DNA of 12,746 nt from positions 1 through 12,746 of the forward strand of contig CANNLO010000109.1 of NCBI GenBank assembly GCA_947505055.1, read 5' to 3'. The stretch comes from Methylococcaceae bacterium (lineage in GTDB: Bacteria > Pseudomonadota > Gammaproteobacteria > Methylococcales > Methylomonadaceae). Positions 1 through 6,007 of this stretch are shown piece after piece; the stretch's first letter is position 1, and the number at the start of each line of letters is the position of its first letter. A program made the translations under genes and the position numbers. Under the pieces are notes generated by a model, which did not search any database, was not told where the DNA came from, and worked only from the letters and a program-made list of their open reading frames with translations.

Positions 1-100
1 CTTGAATAAGTCGGGTGAAAGTAGATGTTTCGTTGTTACCGAGGTTGTTCTTAGTGGCAATGAACGCTATCCGATTTTTTACTCTGTTTCAATGAGTTAA
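1..100 (+). CDS. C-terminal end of an unrecognised ORF (cut by window edge)
   Basis: An open frame enters from the left edge (first complete codon at position 2) and stops with TAA at 98-100, leaving about 32 codons that end in IFYSVSMS. I recognise no family. The segment has mixed hydrophobic and polar residues and no signal or membrane segment. It is followed 57 bp later by another small ORF on the same strand with a good ribosome binding site, so the two may belong to one transcription unit. The stretch is short enough that a chance open frame cannot be excluded. Confidence 0.35.
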   Translation, partial: LNKSGESRCFVVTEVVLSGNERYPIFYSVSMS

Positions 101-157
101 ATAAATTCAAAATCTAGTGCATATTTTATTTCTTAATTTGATACGGGGAAGTTTATT

Positions 158-319
158 ATGAAAATGATTAAAGGCAATATCGAGGTTTCATTTAAAGAAA
201 TTGTAGAAGCTTGGATGGATGGAAATAAGGCCAAGCTGGCCGAAATACAGCATCGTGAAGACATGGCAAAAGCTCGTCGCTCAATGTTTAGAGTTATAAA
301 CTGTAAGTGTCGGGTGTAG
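158..319 (+). CDS. Small hypothetical protein, 53 aa
   Basis: The ATG at 158 is preceded by GGGGA (145-149) with an 8-nt gap, a good Shine-Dalgarno arrangement, and the frame runs to TAG at 317-319. The product is 53 residues, highly charged, with a mostly helical-looking centre rich in Lys, Glu, Ala and Met (residues 10-45) and two Cys close together at the C-terminus (C49, C51). It has no signal peptide or membrane segment. I do not recognise the family. It could be an intact small protein or the N-terminal remnant of a longer gene whose 3' part has been lost, since 320-530 has no convincing continuation. The gene lies downstream of the 3' end of a tRNA-Ser gene, a common junction site for acquired DNA, but no att repeat is visible. 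Confidence 0.45.
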   Translation: MKMIKGNIEVSFKEIVEAWMDGNKAKLAEIQHREDMAKARRSMFRVINCKCRV

Positions 320-503
320 TGGAGCAATGAGCCAGGAGGGCATTGTGCTGCGCTGCTTTGACTAAAGCGGGAAAAGGGAAATGTTGTCGGCTACTTGGAG
401 GTGGTCGGCGACAATTTTCAGTAAATAAGGTTATTGTTTTGGAAATTATCGGCAATAGTTGCCGGTGGTTTATTCAACGAAGTTCAACCCAATCCAGCGC
501 CAA

Positions 504-527
504 AGTTAGGGCGGGAGTTAGGGCGAG
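504..527. repeat. 12-bp tandem duplication
   Basis: AGTTAGGGCGGG (504-515) is followed directly by AGTTAGGGCGAG (516-527), identical at 11 of 12 positions. It lies in non-coding sequence just before the tRNA-Ser terminator and is probably a slippage product. No function is evident. Confidence 0.5.
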
Positions 528-534
528 CAGGCAT

Positions 535-568
535 AAAAAAACCGATTGTCTTTAAAAAACAATCGGTT
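535..568 (-). terminator. Rho-independent terminator of tRNA-Ser
   Basis: On the minus strand AACCGATTGT pairs perfectly with ACAATCGGTT (10 bp; plus-strand arms 540-549 and 559-568) around a 9-nt loop, and is followed directly by a run of T (A run 535-541 on the plus strand). It begins 13 nt downstream of the CCA end of the tRNA-Ser gene, so it terminates that transcript. The plus-strand side has only a weak T tract, so it is probably one-directional. Confidence 0.85.
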
Positions 569-580
569 ATTTCTCTCATA

Positions 581-670
581 TGGCGGAGAAGCAGGGATTC
601 GAACCCTGGGAGGGTATCACCCCTCAACGGTTTTCAAGACCGCCGCTTTCGGCCACTCAGCCACCTCTCC
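581..670 (-). tRNA. tRNA-Ser (anticodon UGA)
   Basis: The reverse complement begins GGAGAGGTGGCTGAGTGG and ends TTCGAATCCCTGCTTCTCCG followed by CCA. The acceptor arms GGAGAGG and CTTCTCC pair over seven positions with one G-U. The anticodon loop reads CTTGAAA with anticodon TGA. A long variable arm, as expected for a class II serine tRNA, sits before the T arm. The length is 90 nt with encoded CCA. It reads UCA and, by wobble, other UCN serine codons. It forms a single-gene unit with its own promoter (682-709) and terminator (535-568). Confidence 0.97.
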
Positions 671-681
671 ACATCCTTTGT

Positions 682-709
682 ATTATATAGAGCCTTATAA
701 TTATTGCAA
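682..709 (-). promoter_or_regulatory. Promoter of tRNA-Ser
   Basis: On the minus strand TTGCAA (plus coordinates 704-709) and a perfect TATAAT (682-687) are separated by 16 nt. The -10 ends 11 nt before the mature tRNA 5' end, leaving a very short leader. This is a sigma70-type promoter in the right place for the tRNA. Confidence 0.7.
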
Positions 710-1101
710 TAGCTATTCTTAATTGATCATAACTAGATCAAAAAGGAAGGGTAAGTAATTAGTGACACTACCCAGTAAGTGGCCTTAAAAATCAGCTTCG
801 TCAATACTTGATATCAACATCCTCGAATGAAAGTATTATTATTCAGCCACAAAATCCGATCGAAGATCTACATCTAAACTTCTCTTGGCTCAACCCAAGC
901 CAATCAATCCCAATTAATAGCAGCGACTATCAATTTAAATAATTTCTTGATTAAAACACTCCACGGTCTATTCGGAAATAAAAATTCAACCGATTAATAC
1001 TCATTTGATTTTTGATTAAACTAGGTGCAGTTTACAGGCTCATTGTATAATTTAAACCTATATATGTTACTGACTTCATAAACCTAAGGATTGACCCAAT
1101 A
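710..1101. other. Gene-free stretch upstream of pssA
   Basis: I see no coding frame, RNA gene or repeat of note in this AT-rich stretch. It holds one small inverted repeat (TTGGCT at 885-890, AGCCAA at 898-903) and a TATAAT at 1046-1051 that could be the pssA -10 element, although no good -35 is found at the right distance. The T/A-rich tract at 900-1020 could serve as an UP-like region. Confidence 0.5.
1046..1051 (+). promoter_or_regulatory. Possible -10 element for pssA
   Basis: A perfect TATAAT lies 50 bp before the pssA start. The position 17 nt upstream (AGGTGC) does not match TTGACA and there is no TGn extension, so this is a weak assignment resting on the -10 alone. Confidence 0.3.
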
Positions 1102-1842
1102 ATGCTTCCTAAAAATCATTTGACGCGTGGTCGTGGAATTTATTTATTACCCAACTTATTTACTACCGGGGCTTTGTTTTCGGGCTTTTATGCCATCACT
1201 TCGGCAATGGGAGGCCGTTACGAAACAGCAGTTGTCGCTATTTTTGTAGCGATGATTTTGGACGGACTGGATGGCCGCGTGGCAAGACTAACCAATACAC
1301 AAAGCGACTTCGGAGCACAATACGACAGCCTTTCGGATATGGTTTCGTTTGGCGCCGCTCCTGCTTTAGTCATGTATTTATGGGCGTTCTCCAGTCTTGG
1401 AAAAGTAGGGCTATTTGCTGCATTTGTCCATACCGCTGGTGGCGCCTTACGATTGGCCCGCTTCAACACACAACTTGCAACCGGCGATAAAAATTACTTT
1501 CAGGGATTACCAAGCCCTGCTGCAGCGGCCATTCTTGCCGGCTTTATCTGGATTAGCCTGGAGTATAATTACGACATGGAGCTATTCAAATATTTTGCCC
1601 TTGGATTGACTGTAACTACCGGACTACTTATGGTTAGTAATTTCCGATATTACAGCTTCAAAAAAGTCGACTTAAAAGGCAAAGTACCATTTATTGCTGC
1701 AATTGCCGTGATGCTGGCTATTGCTTTCGTTATGGCGCAACCACAAACCATGTTATTTCTGCTATTTTTAGGCTATGCGATTTCAGGACCCGTTATAACT
1801 CTGATCATGAGAAAACGCCGATTGCAAGGTCGTAAATCTTAA
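1102..1842 (+). CDS. pssA: CDP-diacylglycerol--serine O-phosphatidyltransferase (CDP-alcohol type)
   Basis: PssA condenses CDP-diacylglycerol with L-serine to give phosphatidylserine, the precursor of phosphatidylethanolamine, in the inner membrane. The 246-residue product carries the complete CDP-alcohol phosphotransferase signature D-x2-DG-x2-AR-x8-G-x3-D-x3-D at residues 54-79 (D54, D57, G58, A61, R62, G71, D75, D79); the aspartates bind the metal ions. Hydrophobic segments at about 13-35, 43-56, 80-112, 138-155, 163-180 and 195-229 fit a six-helix membrane enzyme, and the C-terminus is basic (RKRRLQGRK). This is the Bacillus/Pseudomonas-type enzyme, not the phospholipase-D-type PssA of E. 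coli. The start is supported by TAAGGA at 1085-1090, 11 nt upstream, and by alignment of the N-terminus GRGIYLLPNLFTTGA with the family. leuA follows on the same strand; an ilvC-pssA-leuA neighbourhood is common, but ilvC is absent here. Confidence 0.95.
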   Translation: MLPKNHLTRGRGIYLLPNLFTTGALFSGFYAITSAMGGRYETAVVAIFVAMILDGLDGRVARLTNTQSDFGAQYDSLSDMVSFGAAPALVMYLWAFSSLGKVGLFAAFVHTAGGALRLARFNTQLATGDKNYFQGLPSPAAAAILAGFIWISLEYNYDMELFKYFALGLTVTTGLLMVSNFRYYSFKKVDLKGKVPFIAAIAVMLAIAFVMAQPQTMLFLLFLGYAISGPVITLIMRKRRLQGRKS

Positions 1843-1869
1843 CTTTATCCTAACTTGAATATCATGATT

Positions 1870-1901
1870 TAGAGGAGTTATTACTAACCTCTAACATTTT
1901 T
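1870..1901 (+). terminator. Probable terminator after pssA
   Basis: TAGAGG (1870-1875) pairs with CCTCTA (1888-1893), or alternatively TAGAG plus GTTA pairs with TAAC plus CTCTA around a TTAC loop. A TTTTT tract at 1897-1901 follows. It is placed 28 bp after the pssA stop and 50 bp before leuA. The stem is short, so readthrough into leuA is plausible. No leucine-rich leader peptide that would make it a leu attenuator is seen. Confidence 0.5.
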
Positions 1902-1932
1902 CTTTCACTTATCAGCCTAACAATTGATTACC

Positions 1933-1946
1933 CTCCATCAATGGAG
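1933..1946 (+). promoter_or_regulatory. Inverted repeat covering the leuA ribosome binding site
   Basis: CTCCAT (1933-1938) and ATGGAG (1941-1946) form a perfect inverted repeat (5 bp with a TCAA loop in RNA). The right arm contains GGAG (1943-1946), the only Shine-Dalgarno candidate for the leuA ATG at 1952. If the hairpin forms, it masks the ribosome binding site. It is a small structure, so its effect is uncertain. Confidence 0.45.
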
Positions 1947-1951
1947 TTTTT

Positions 1952-3496
1952 ATGAACGATAAACTTATTATATTTGATACCACATTGCGCGATGGCGAAC
2001 AAAGCCCCGGCGCATCGATGACCCGTGAAGAAAAAGTTAGAATTGCTAAGGCTTTGGAACGCTTAAAAGTTGACGTCATTGAAGCTGGCTTTCCGGCGGC
2101 AAGTCCAGGCGACTTCGAATCTGTGCAGGCCGTAGCTAATACCATAAAGGATAGCATTGTCTGTGGACTTGCCAGAGCACTGGACAAAGACATTGATCGG
2201 GCAGGAGACGCACTAAAGGGTGCAGACAGATCCCGAATACACACCTTCATTGCAACTTCACCAATACACATGCAAATGAAGTTGCAGATGCAACCCGAAC
2301 AGGTCATCGAACATGCTGTCAGGGCGGTTAAACGTGCCAGACAATTTACTGATGATGTCGAATTTTCACCGGAAGATGCCGGTCGTTCAGATGAAGATTT
2401 TCTATGCAGAATTCTTGAAGCGGTCATCAATGCCGGCGCGACAACGCTGAACATTCCTGATACCGTTGGCTACAGCGTTCCCGATCAATTTGGCGCAACC
2501 ATTGCCAATCTAATTCGTCGAATTCCGAATTCCGATAAGGCAATTTTTTCGGTGCATTGCCACAACGACTTGGGGCTTGCTGTTGCCAATTCATTGTCAG
2601 CGGTCATGAATGGCGCACGTCAAGTTGAATGCACTATTAATGGCTTGGGTGAACGGGCCGGTAACGCTTCACTGGAAGAAGTTGTTATGGCAGTCCGTAC
2701 CCGTAAGGATGTGTTTACTTGCCAAACCGGCATAGACACTCGCGAAATTTTAACCTGTTCAAAGTTGGTATCATCAATCACCGGTTTTCCGGTACAGCCC
2801 AATAAAGCAATCGTCGGCGCCAATGCCTTTGCCCATGAAGCTGGCATTCATCAGGACGGCGTATTAAAAAGCCGCGAAACTTATGAAATCATGCGAGCCG
2901 AAGATGTCGGCTGGTCAGCAAATCGCATGGTCTTGGGTAAACATTCAGGCAGAAATGCCTTTAAAAGTCGTATTTCTGAATTAGGCTTTGAGTTTAGCTC
3001 TGAAGAAGAGCTGAATGAAGCGTTTGCCCGCTTCAAACAGCTGGCCGATAAAAAACATGAAATTTTTGACGAAGATTTACAAACCCTGATTTCAGAAGCT
3101 GGCTTTGAAGCGGAAGATGAACATGTCAAACTGATCGCACTGAAAGTGTGCTCTGAGACGGGTGAAATCCCCAAGGCAACAGTTACACTCCGTATCGAAA
3201 ATAAAGAAGTTACCGGTAACGCTGAAGGCGGCGGGGCTGTCGATGCCAGCTTAAAAGCCATTGAAAAACTGGTGAAGTCCGAAGCCAAACTGGAACTTTA
3301 TTCAGTTAATAGCATTAGCAATGGTACCGATGCTCAAGGTGAAGTTACTATTCGGCTTGAAAAATCAGGTCGAATTGTTAATGGGCTGGGCGCTGACACT
3401 GATATTGTCATCGCTTCTGCCAAAGCCTATATCAATGCCTTGAATAAATTGCAAAGCCCTGATCAGCGTCGACACCCTCAAAAAGGCGATGTTTAA
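1952..3496 (+). CDS. leuA: 2-isopropylmalate synthase
   Basis: LeuA condenses acetyl-CoA with 2-ketoisovalerate to 2-isopropylmalate, the first committed step of leucine synthesis, in the cytosol. The 514-residue length matches the E. coli-type enzyme (about 520). The HMGL-like TIM barrel spans residues 5-275, with [12 protein letters not shown] at 9-20 (R13, D14), VHCHNDLG at 201-208 and the [11 protein letters not shown] motif at 230-240. D14, H202, H204 and N238 are the expected metal ligands. GIHQDGVLK (298-306) marks the linker subdomain. The C-terminal 365-505 is the LeuA dimer/allosteric domain that senses leucine, so feedback inhibition is expected. GGAG at 1943-1946 lies 5 nt before the ATG and sits in a small inverted repeat. 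leuB, leuC and leuD are not in the window. Confidence 0.97.
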   Translation: MNDKLIIFDTTLRDGEQSPGASMTREEKVRIAKALERLKVDVIEAGFPAASPGDFESVQAVANTIKDSIVCGLARALDKDIDRAGDALKGADRSRIHTFIATSPIHMQMKLQMQPEQVIEHAVRAVKRARQFTDDVEFSPEDAGRSDEDFLCRILEAVINAGATTLNIPDTVGYSVPDQFGATIANLIRRIPNSDKAIFSVHCHNDLGLAVANSLSAVMNGARQVECTINGLGERAGNASLEEVVMAVRTRKDVFTCQTGIDTREILTCSKLVSSITGFPVQPNKAIVGANAFAHEAGIHQDGVLKSRETYEIMRAEDVGWSANRMVLGKHSGRNAFKSRISELGFEFSSEEELNEAFARFKQLADKKHEIFDEDLQTLISEAGFEAEDEHVKLIALKVCSETGEIPKATVTLRIENKEVTGNAEGGGAVDASLKAIEKLVKSEAKLELYSVNSISNGTDAQGEVTIRLEKSGRIVNGLGADTDIVIASAKAYINALNKLQSPDQRRHPQKGDV

Positions 3497-3528
3497 TCAA
3501 TAGGTAAGGTTCAAAGCTAAAGACAAAA

Positions 3529-3558
3529 TTGCACCATTCCCGGGATTTTATGGGGCAA
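3529..3558 (+). other. Imperfect hairpin after leuA
   Basis: TTGCACCAT (3529-3537) and ATGGGGCAA (3550-3558) pair at eight of nine positions, with a 12-nt loop containing CCCGGG. It lies 32 bp after the leuA stop. No T tract follows, so it is not a canonical rho-independent terminator; it may protect the 3' end or mean nothing. Confidence 0.3.
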
Positions 3559-3646
3559 ATAATTGGATTCCAATATCGGTGAGACTATTAAAAAAGAGTT
3601 AAATCGGCATGAAAAAAATTCTATAACGTTGCTAATTATCTGATTA

Positions 3647-3682
3647 CGTAAGGAGTACAAACCTAACTTTGCACTTCTTACG
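3647..3682. repeat. 10-bp inverted repeat upstream of the psi/UDG-like gene
   Basis: CGTAAGGAGT (3647-3656) and ACTTCTTACG (3673-3682) can pair over 10 positions with one G-U, separated by 16 nt. It lies 38 bp before the TTG start of the next gene. No T tract follows, so it looks more like an operator-like or RNA structural element than a terminator. Confidence 0.4.
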
Positions 3683-3720
3683 CGATCGGGTGTGGCTATA
3701 ACAACTAAGTCGAGTCAAAT

Positions 3721-4428
3721 TTGGACAACACAATTCGCCTGCAATATTTACAGGCTATGGGCATTGATGTTTGGCAACCCAGAACCCATATTGATGCGCA
3801 GTCATCACCTGTAAGTTTAGCCGAAACGGACGACAACTGGGATAACTTAGACGCCGATATTGCACAATGTACTCGTTGCGACTTATGTGAAACGCGAAAA
3901 TTATCCGTTTTTGGTTCCGGCAATAAAAATGCGGATTGGATGATCATTGATGACACGCCAAGGCAAAGTGATAACGTTGCAACTACGTTACTATCTGCCT
4001 CCGATCTGCTATTAACAGAAATGTTGAGAGCTATTGGACTTGAGCGCCAGGAAATTTTCATAACTAATGCAATCAAGTGCTATCCTCGCGGCAACCATGA
4101 TCCAAAACCCAGTGAAATTGAAGCCTGCAAAATATATCTCTTACGTCAACAAGCACTGATCAAACCAAAAATCATACTGGCTTTAGGCGTTGTTGCCGCT
4201 AAATCGTTACTCAGAACCGACAAACCTATAGAAGCACTAAGAGAAAAATCACATACTTTAAACGATACGCCGGTTGTTGTAAGCTATGAACCTGCGGACT
4301 TGTTATCCTCATCTCTGGACAAGCGTAAAGCTTGGTCAGATTTAAAATTCGCAATCCAAATAATAAAAAAACAAAAGGTAGCTCATGTGGAGAATGCTAG
4401 ACAAAATAAAAGACTTTGTGATTTATGA
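3721..4428 (+). CDS. Family-4 UDG-fold protein with degraded active site; candidate DNA polymerase III psi subunit
   Basis: The 235-residue product has the layout of family-4 uracil-DNA glycosylases: a C-x2-C pair (C50, C53; C56 also present), a central KCYPRGN (C120) and EACKIYLLRQQ (C136) with the family's 16-residue spacing, then PKIILALGVVAAKSLL (149-164). These cysteines would bind a 4Fe-4S cluster. The catalytic motifs are lost: the GEAPG-type motif reads DDTPR (77-81) and the HPAxLL motif reads EPADLL (190-195). The N-terminus, LQYLQAMGIDVWQPR (7-21), resembles the start of E. coli HolD (LQQLGITQWSLR), which binds the clamp loader, and LLTEMLRAIGLERQEI (97-112) resembles HolD LVSDVLRALTVSPDQV. 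The gene directly precedes rimI, as holD does in E. coli. I infer a psi subunit rather than a DNA repair enzyme. TTG at 3721 keeps the conserved N-terminus; the first internal ATG (3757) would remove most of it. The Shine-Dalgarno sequence is weak. Confidence 0.8.
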   Translation: MDNTIRLQYLQAMGIDVWQPRTHIDAQSSPVSLAETDDNWDNLDADIAQCTRCDLCETRKLSVFGSGNKNADWMIIDDTPRQSDNVATTLLSASDLLLTEMLRAIGLERQEIFITNAIKCYPRGNHDPKPSEIEACKIYLLRQQALIKPKIILALGVVAAKSLLRTDKPIEALREKSHTLNDTPVVVSYEPADLLSSSLDKRKAWSDLKFAIQIIKKQKVAHVENARQNKRLCDL

Positions 4429-4924
4429 TGCTGATAAAGAGTTTTACGCCAAAGTATTTCCAGGCTCTGTCGACAGAAAAGATTTAATGCGCCTAAGACG
4501 AATGTACAGCTCTGATTTACCGAGCGTTATGGCAATAGAAAATGCAAATTATCAGTTCCCTTGGGAAGAAGATATCTTCAGAGACTGCTTTAAAGCCAAC
4601 TATCATTGCTGGGTCTGTGAGGAACAAAATGCTGTATTAGGTTACTGCATTTTGTCCATGGCGGTAGGCGAGGCGCATGTTTTAAATATTTGTGTAGCAC
4701 CAGCTGAACAAAGACAAGGAATAGGTAGAAAAATGCTTGAGCATCTCATTGAAACAGCCCGAGGTAAGGCTGAAACAATGTTTCTTGAAGTCAGACCAAC
4801 CAATACTTATGCCATCGCCCTTTATGAAGATATGGGCTTCAATGAAATCGGTGTCAGGAAAGGTTATTACAAAACCGAACATGGTCGCGAAGACGCACTC
4901 ATGTTGGCTTTGCAGATTTTTTAA
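4385..4924 (+). CDS. rimI: [Ribosomal protein bS18]-alanine N-acetyltransferase (GNAT)
   Basis: RimI acetylates the N-terminal alanine of ribosomal protein S18 using acetyl-CoA. The GNAT fold occupies residues 38-178 of the long form: acetyl-CoA motif NICVAPAEQRQGIGR at 101-115, LEVRPTN at 134-140 and ALYEDMGF at 145-152. E135 and Y147 correspond to the E. coli/Salmonella catalytic Glu and Tyr, with the same 12-residue spacing. GREDALMLAL (167-176) is the usual C-terminal signature. The start is uncertain. ATG 4385 has a good AAAAGG (4373-4378) and overlaps the upstream gene by 44 nt, but adds about 34 residues compared with E. coli RimI. ATG 4487 (MRLRRMYSSDLP) gives the usual length of about 145 with a weaker ribosome binding site. 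The overlap suggests translational coupling with the psi-like gene. Confidence 0.92.
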   Translation: MWRMLDKIKDFVIYDADKEFYAKVFPGSVDRKDLMRLRRMYSSDLPSVMAIENANYQFPWEEDIFRDCFKANYHCWVCEEQNAVLGYCILSMAVGEAHVLNICVAPAEQRQGIGRKMLEHLIETARGKAETMFLEVRPTNTYAIALYEDMGFNEIGVRKGYYKTEHGREDALMLALQIF

Positions 4925-5032
4925 TAATTCGCCACTTCAGATAAAACGCTTCCAAGCGACACGGAGTAGATCAAGATAAAAAGGAGAAAGACGAAGTTCA
5001 GCTGGATTGATTTTAGCCTTTCACCTTTGGTT

Positions 5033-5827
5033 TTATTTCAAACTTTCAGTAACATGCGGTTCGATCAACTGATACAGAATTTGATGCATTTTGGGACTTC
5101 CGGCAATGACGTTGCCTGACTCCAGATAGTTATCATTAAAAGAAAAATCAGTAATCACTCCGCCCGCTTCTTTTACCAATAAAATACCCGCTGCCATATC
5201 CCATTCCATAAGACCTATTTCCCAAAATCCATCGAGACGCCCTGCCGCCAGATAAGCTAAATCAAGCGCGGCAGCACCTGCACGACGTATCCCGGCCGAA
5301 TCGGTGGCTATGGCTCGAAACATCCCTAAATAAGCGCTCATGTGCAAATCGGTTTTAAAGGGAAAACCTGTGCCAATTAATGCACCTTTAAGAGTCGTCT
5401 GACTGGTTACCCTAAGACGGCGATTATTCAACATCGCGCCACCACCCCGTTTGGCGGTAAATAATTCATCGCGCAACGGATCATAAACGACACCCACTTC
5501 AAGTCGGCCTTTGTGCTTCAAAGCTATAGAAACTGCATATTGCGGAAAACCGTGCAAAAAGTTGGTTGTACCATCCAACGGGTCAATAACCCAGACAAAA
5601 TCGTTACCTTTGTGCATGCCACTTTCTTCTGCCAAAATAGCATGATCCGGATAAGCAGCCTTTATAATACTGATGATTTCACGTTCGGCCATCCGATCTA
5701 CTTCGCTGGCGTAATCATTTTTACCTTTTTGATCGACCTGTAAACGACCGATATTATCAGAGGAACGGAGTATCATGTCGCCGGCGCTTCTCGCAGCACG
5801 GACAGCAGTGTTTAACATGGGTTGCAT
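5033..5827 (-). CDS. suhB: Inositol-1-monophosphatase family protein
   Basis: SuhB-type inositol monophosphatases hydrolyse myo-inositol 1-phosphate with Mg2+; in E. coli SuhB is also a component of rRNA antitermination complexes. The 264-residue product starting MQPMLNTAVRAARSAG closely follows E. coli SuhB (MHPMLNIAVRAARKAG). Metal-site residues are visible: EE at 67-68, the WVIDPLDGTTNF motif at 79-90 (D82, D85) and WDMAAG at 209-214 (D210). The C-terminal GNVIAGSP is also typical. The frame stays open upstream to 5962, but those 45 residues lack family similarity, so I place the start at the ATG ending at 5827; no strong Shine-Dalgarno precedes it. It is transcribed divergently from trmJ, an arrangement common in gammaproteobacteria. 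Confidence 0.95.
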   Translation of the reverse strand: MQPMLNTAVRAARSAGDMILRSSDNIGRLQVDQKGKNDYASEVDRMAEREIISIIKAAYPDHAILAEESGMHKGNDFVWVIDPLDGTTNFLHGFPQYAVSIALKHKGRLEVGVVYDPLRDELFTAKRGGGAMLNNRRLRVTSQTTLKGALIGTGFPFKTDLHMSAYLGMFRAIATDSAGIRRAGAAALDLAYLAAGRLDGFWEIGLMEWDMAAGILLVKEAGGVITDFSFNDNYLESGNVIAGSPKMHQILYQLIEPHVTESLK

Positions 5828-5867
5828 AAGCGGATTTATATAAATAAAAAGTGCATGAACGGAATAT

Positions 5868-5917
5868 ACTCCTGCAACCACAGCATCCACCCGATTCAGG
5901 TTAAGTAATGCAGGAGT
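5868..5917. repeat. 9-bp inverted repeat in the suhB/trmJ divergent region
   Basis: ACTCCTGCA (5868-5876) and TGCAGGAGT (5909-5917) are perfect inverted copies, separated by 32 bp (centre to centre 41 bp, about four helical turns). They lie between the divergent genes suhB and trmJ, 40 bp upstream of the suhB start. This could be a paired operator or a chance repeat; I recognise no regulator for it. Confidence 0.45.
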
Positions 5918-5951
5918 TTGAGTAAGGCAGGGGCAATTACTGAAAACCGGA

Positions 5952-5957
5952 TATAAT
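5952..5957 (+). promoter_or_regulatory. Possible -10 element for trmJ
   Basis: A perfect TATAAT stands 50 bp before the trmJ start. The -35 region at 16-18 nt spacing is G-rich (GGCAGGGG) and does not match TTGACA, so an activator may be needed or the assignment is wrong. Confidence 0.35.
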
Positions 5958-6007
5958 ACCAAAAATTTTGCTAAACTTAGGTTCTTTTTTTTACCAGGGA
6001 TGCAACC

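Noticed and set aside
133..327. 64-codon minus-strand ORF
   Set aside because: It is antisense to the 53-codon ORF that has a clear Shine-Dalgarno; no start signal of its own.
343..555. 70-codon plus-strand ORF
   Set aside because: It lacks a ribosome binding site and a protein-like composition, overlaps the tRNA-Ser terminator, and has no recognisable domain.
434..700. 88-codon plus-strand ORF containing WRRSRDSNPG
   Set aside because: It reads through the terminator and antisense through the tRNA-Ser gene; the RDSNPG string is the usual antisense translation of a tRNA T arm.
1912..2454. 180-codon minus-strand ORF antisense to leuA
   Set aside because: It is Ser/Ala/Cys-rich shadow coding opposite a well-conserved enzyme; no domain, and no ribosome binding site checked out.
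2881..3288. 135-codon minus-strand ORF antisense to leuA
   Set aside because: Low-complexity Ser-rich shadow of the LeuA regulatory domain.
3705..4076. 123-codon minus-strand ORF antisense to the psi/UDG-like gene
   Set aside because: The plus-strand frame carries the conserved cysteine and N-terminal motifs; this frame has none.
3721..4428. Active uracil-DNA glycosylase
   Set aside because: The catalytic-motif residues expected for family 4 are replaced in both motifs, and the context and N-terminus fit HolD better.
5828..5962. 45-residue N-terminal extension of suhB
   Set aside because: No family similarity upstream of MQPML, and it would consume the whole divergent promoter region including the inverted repeat.
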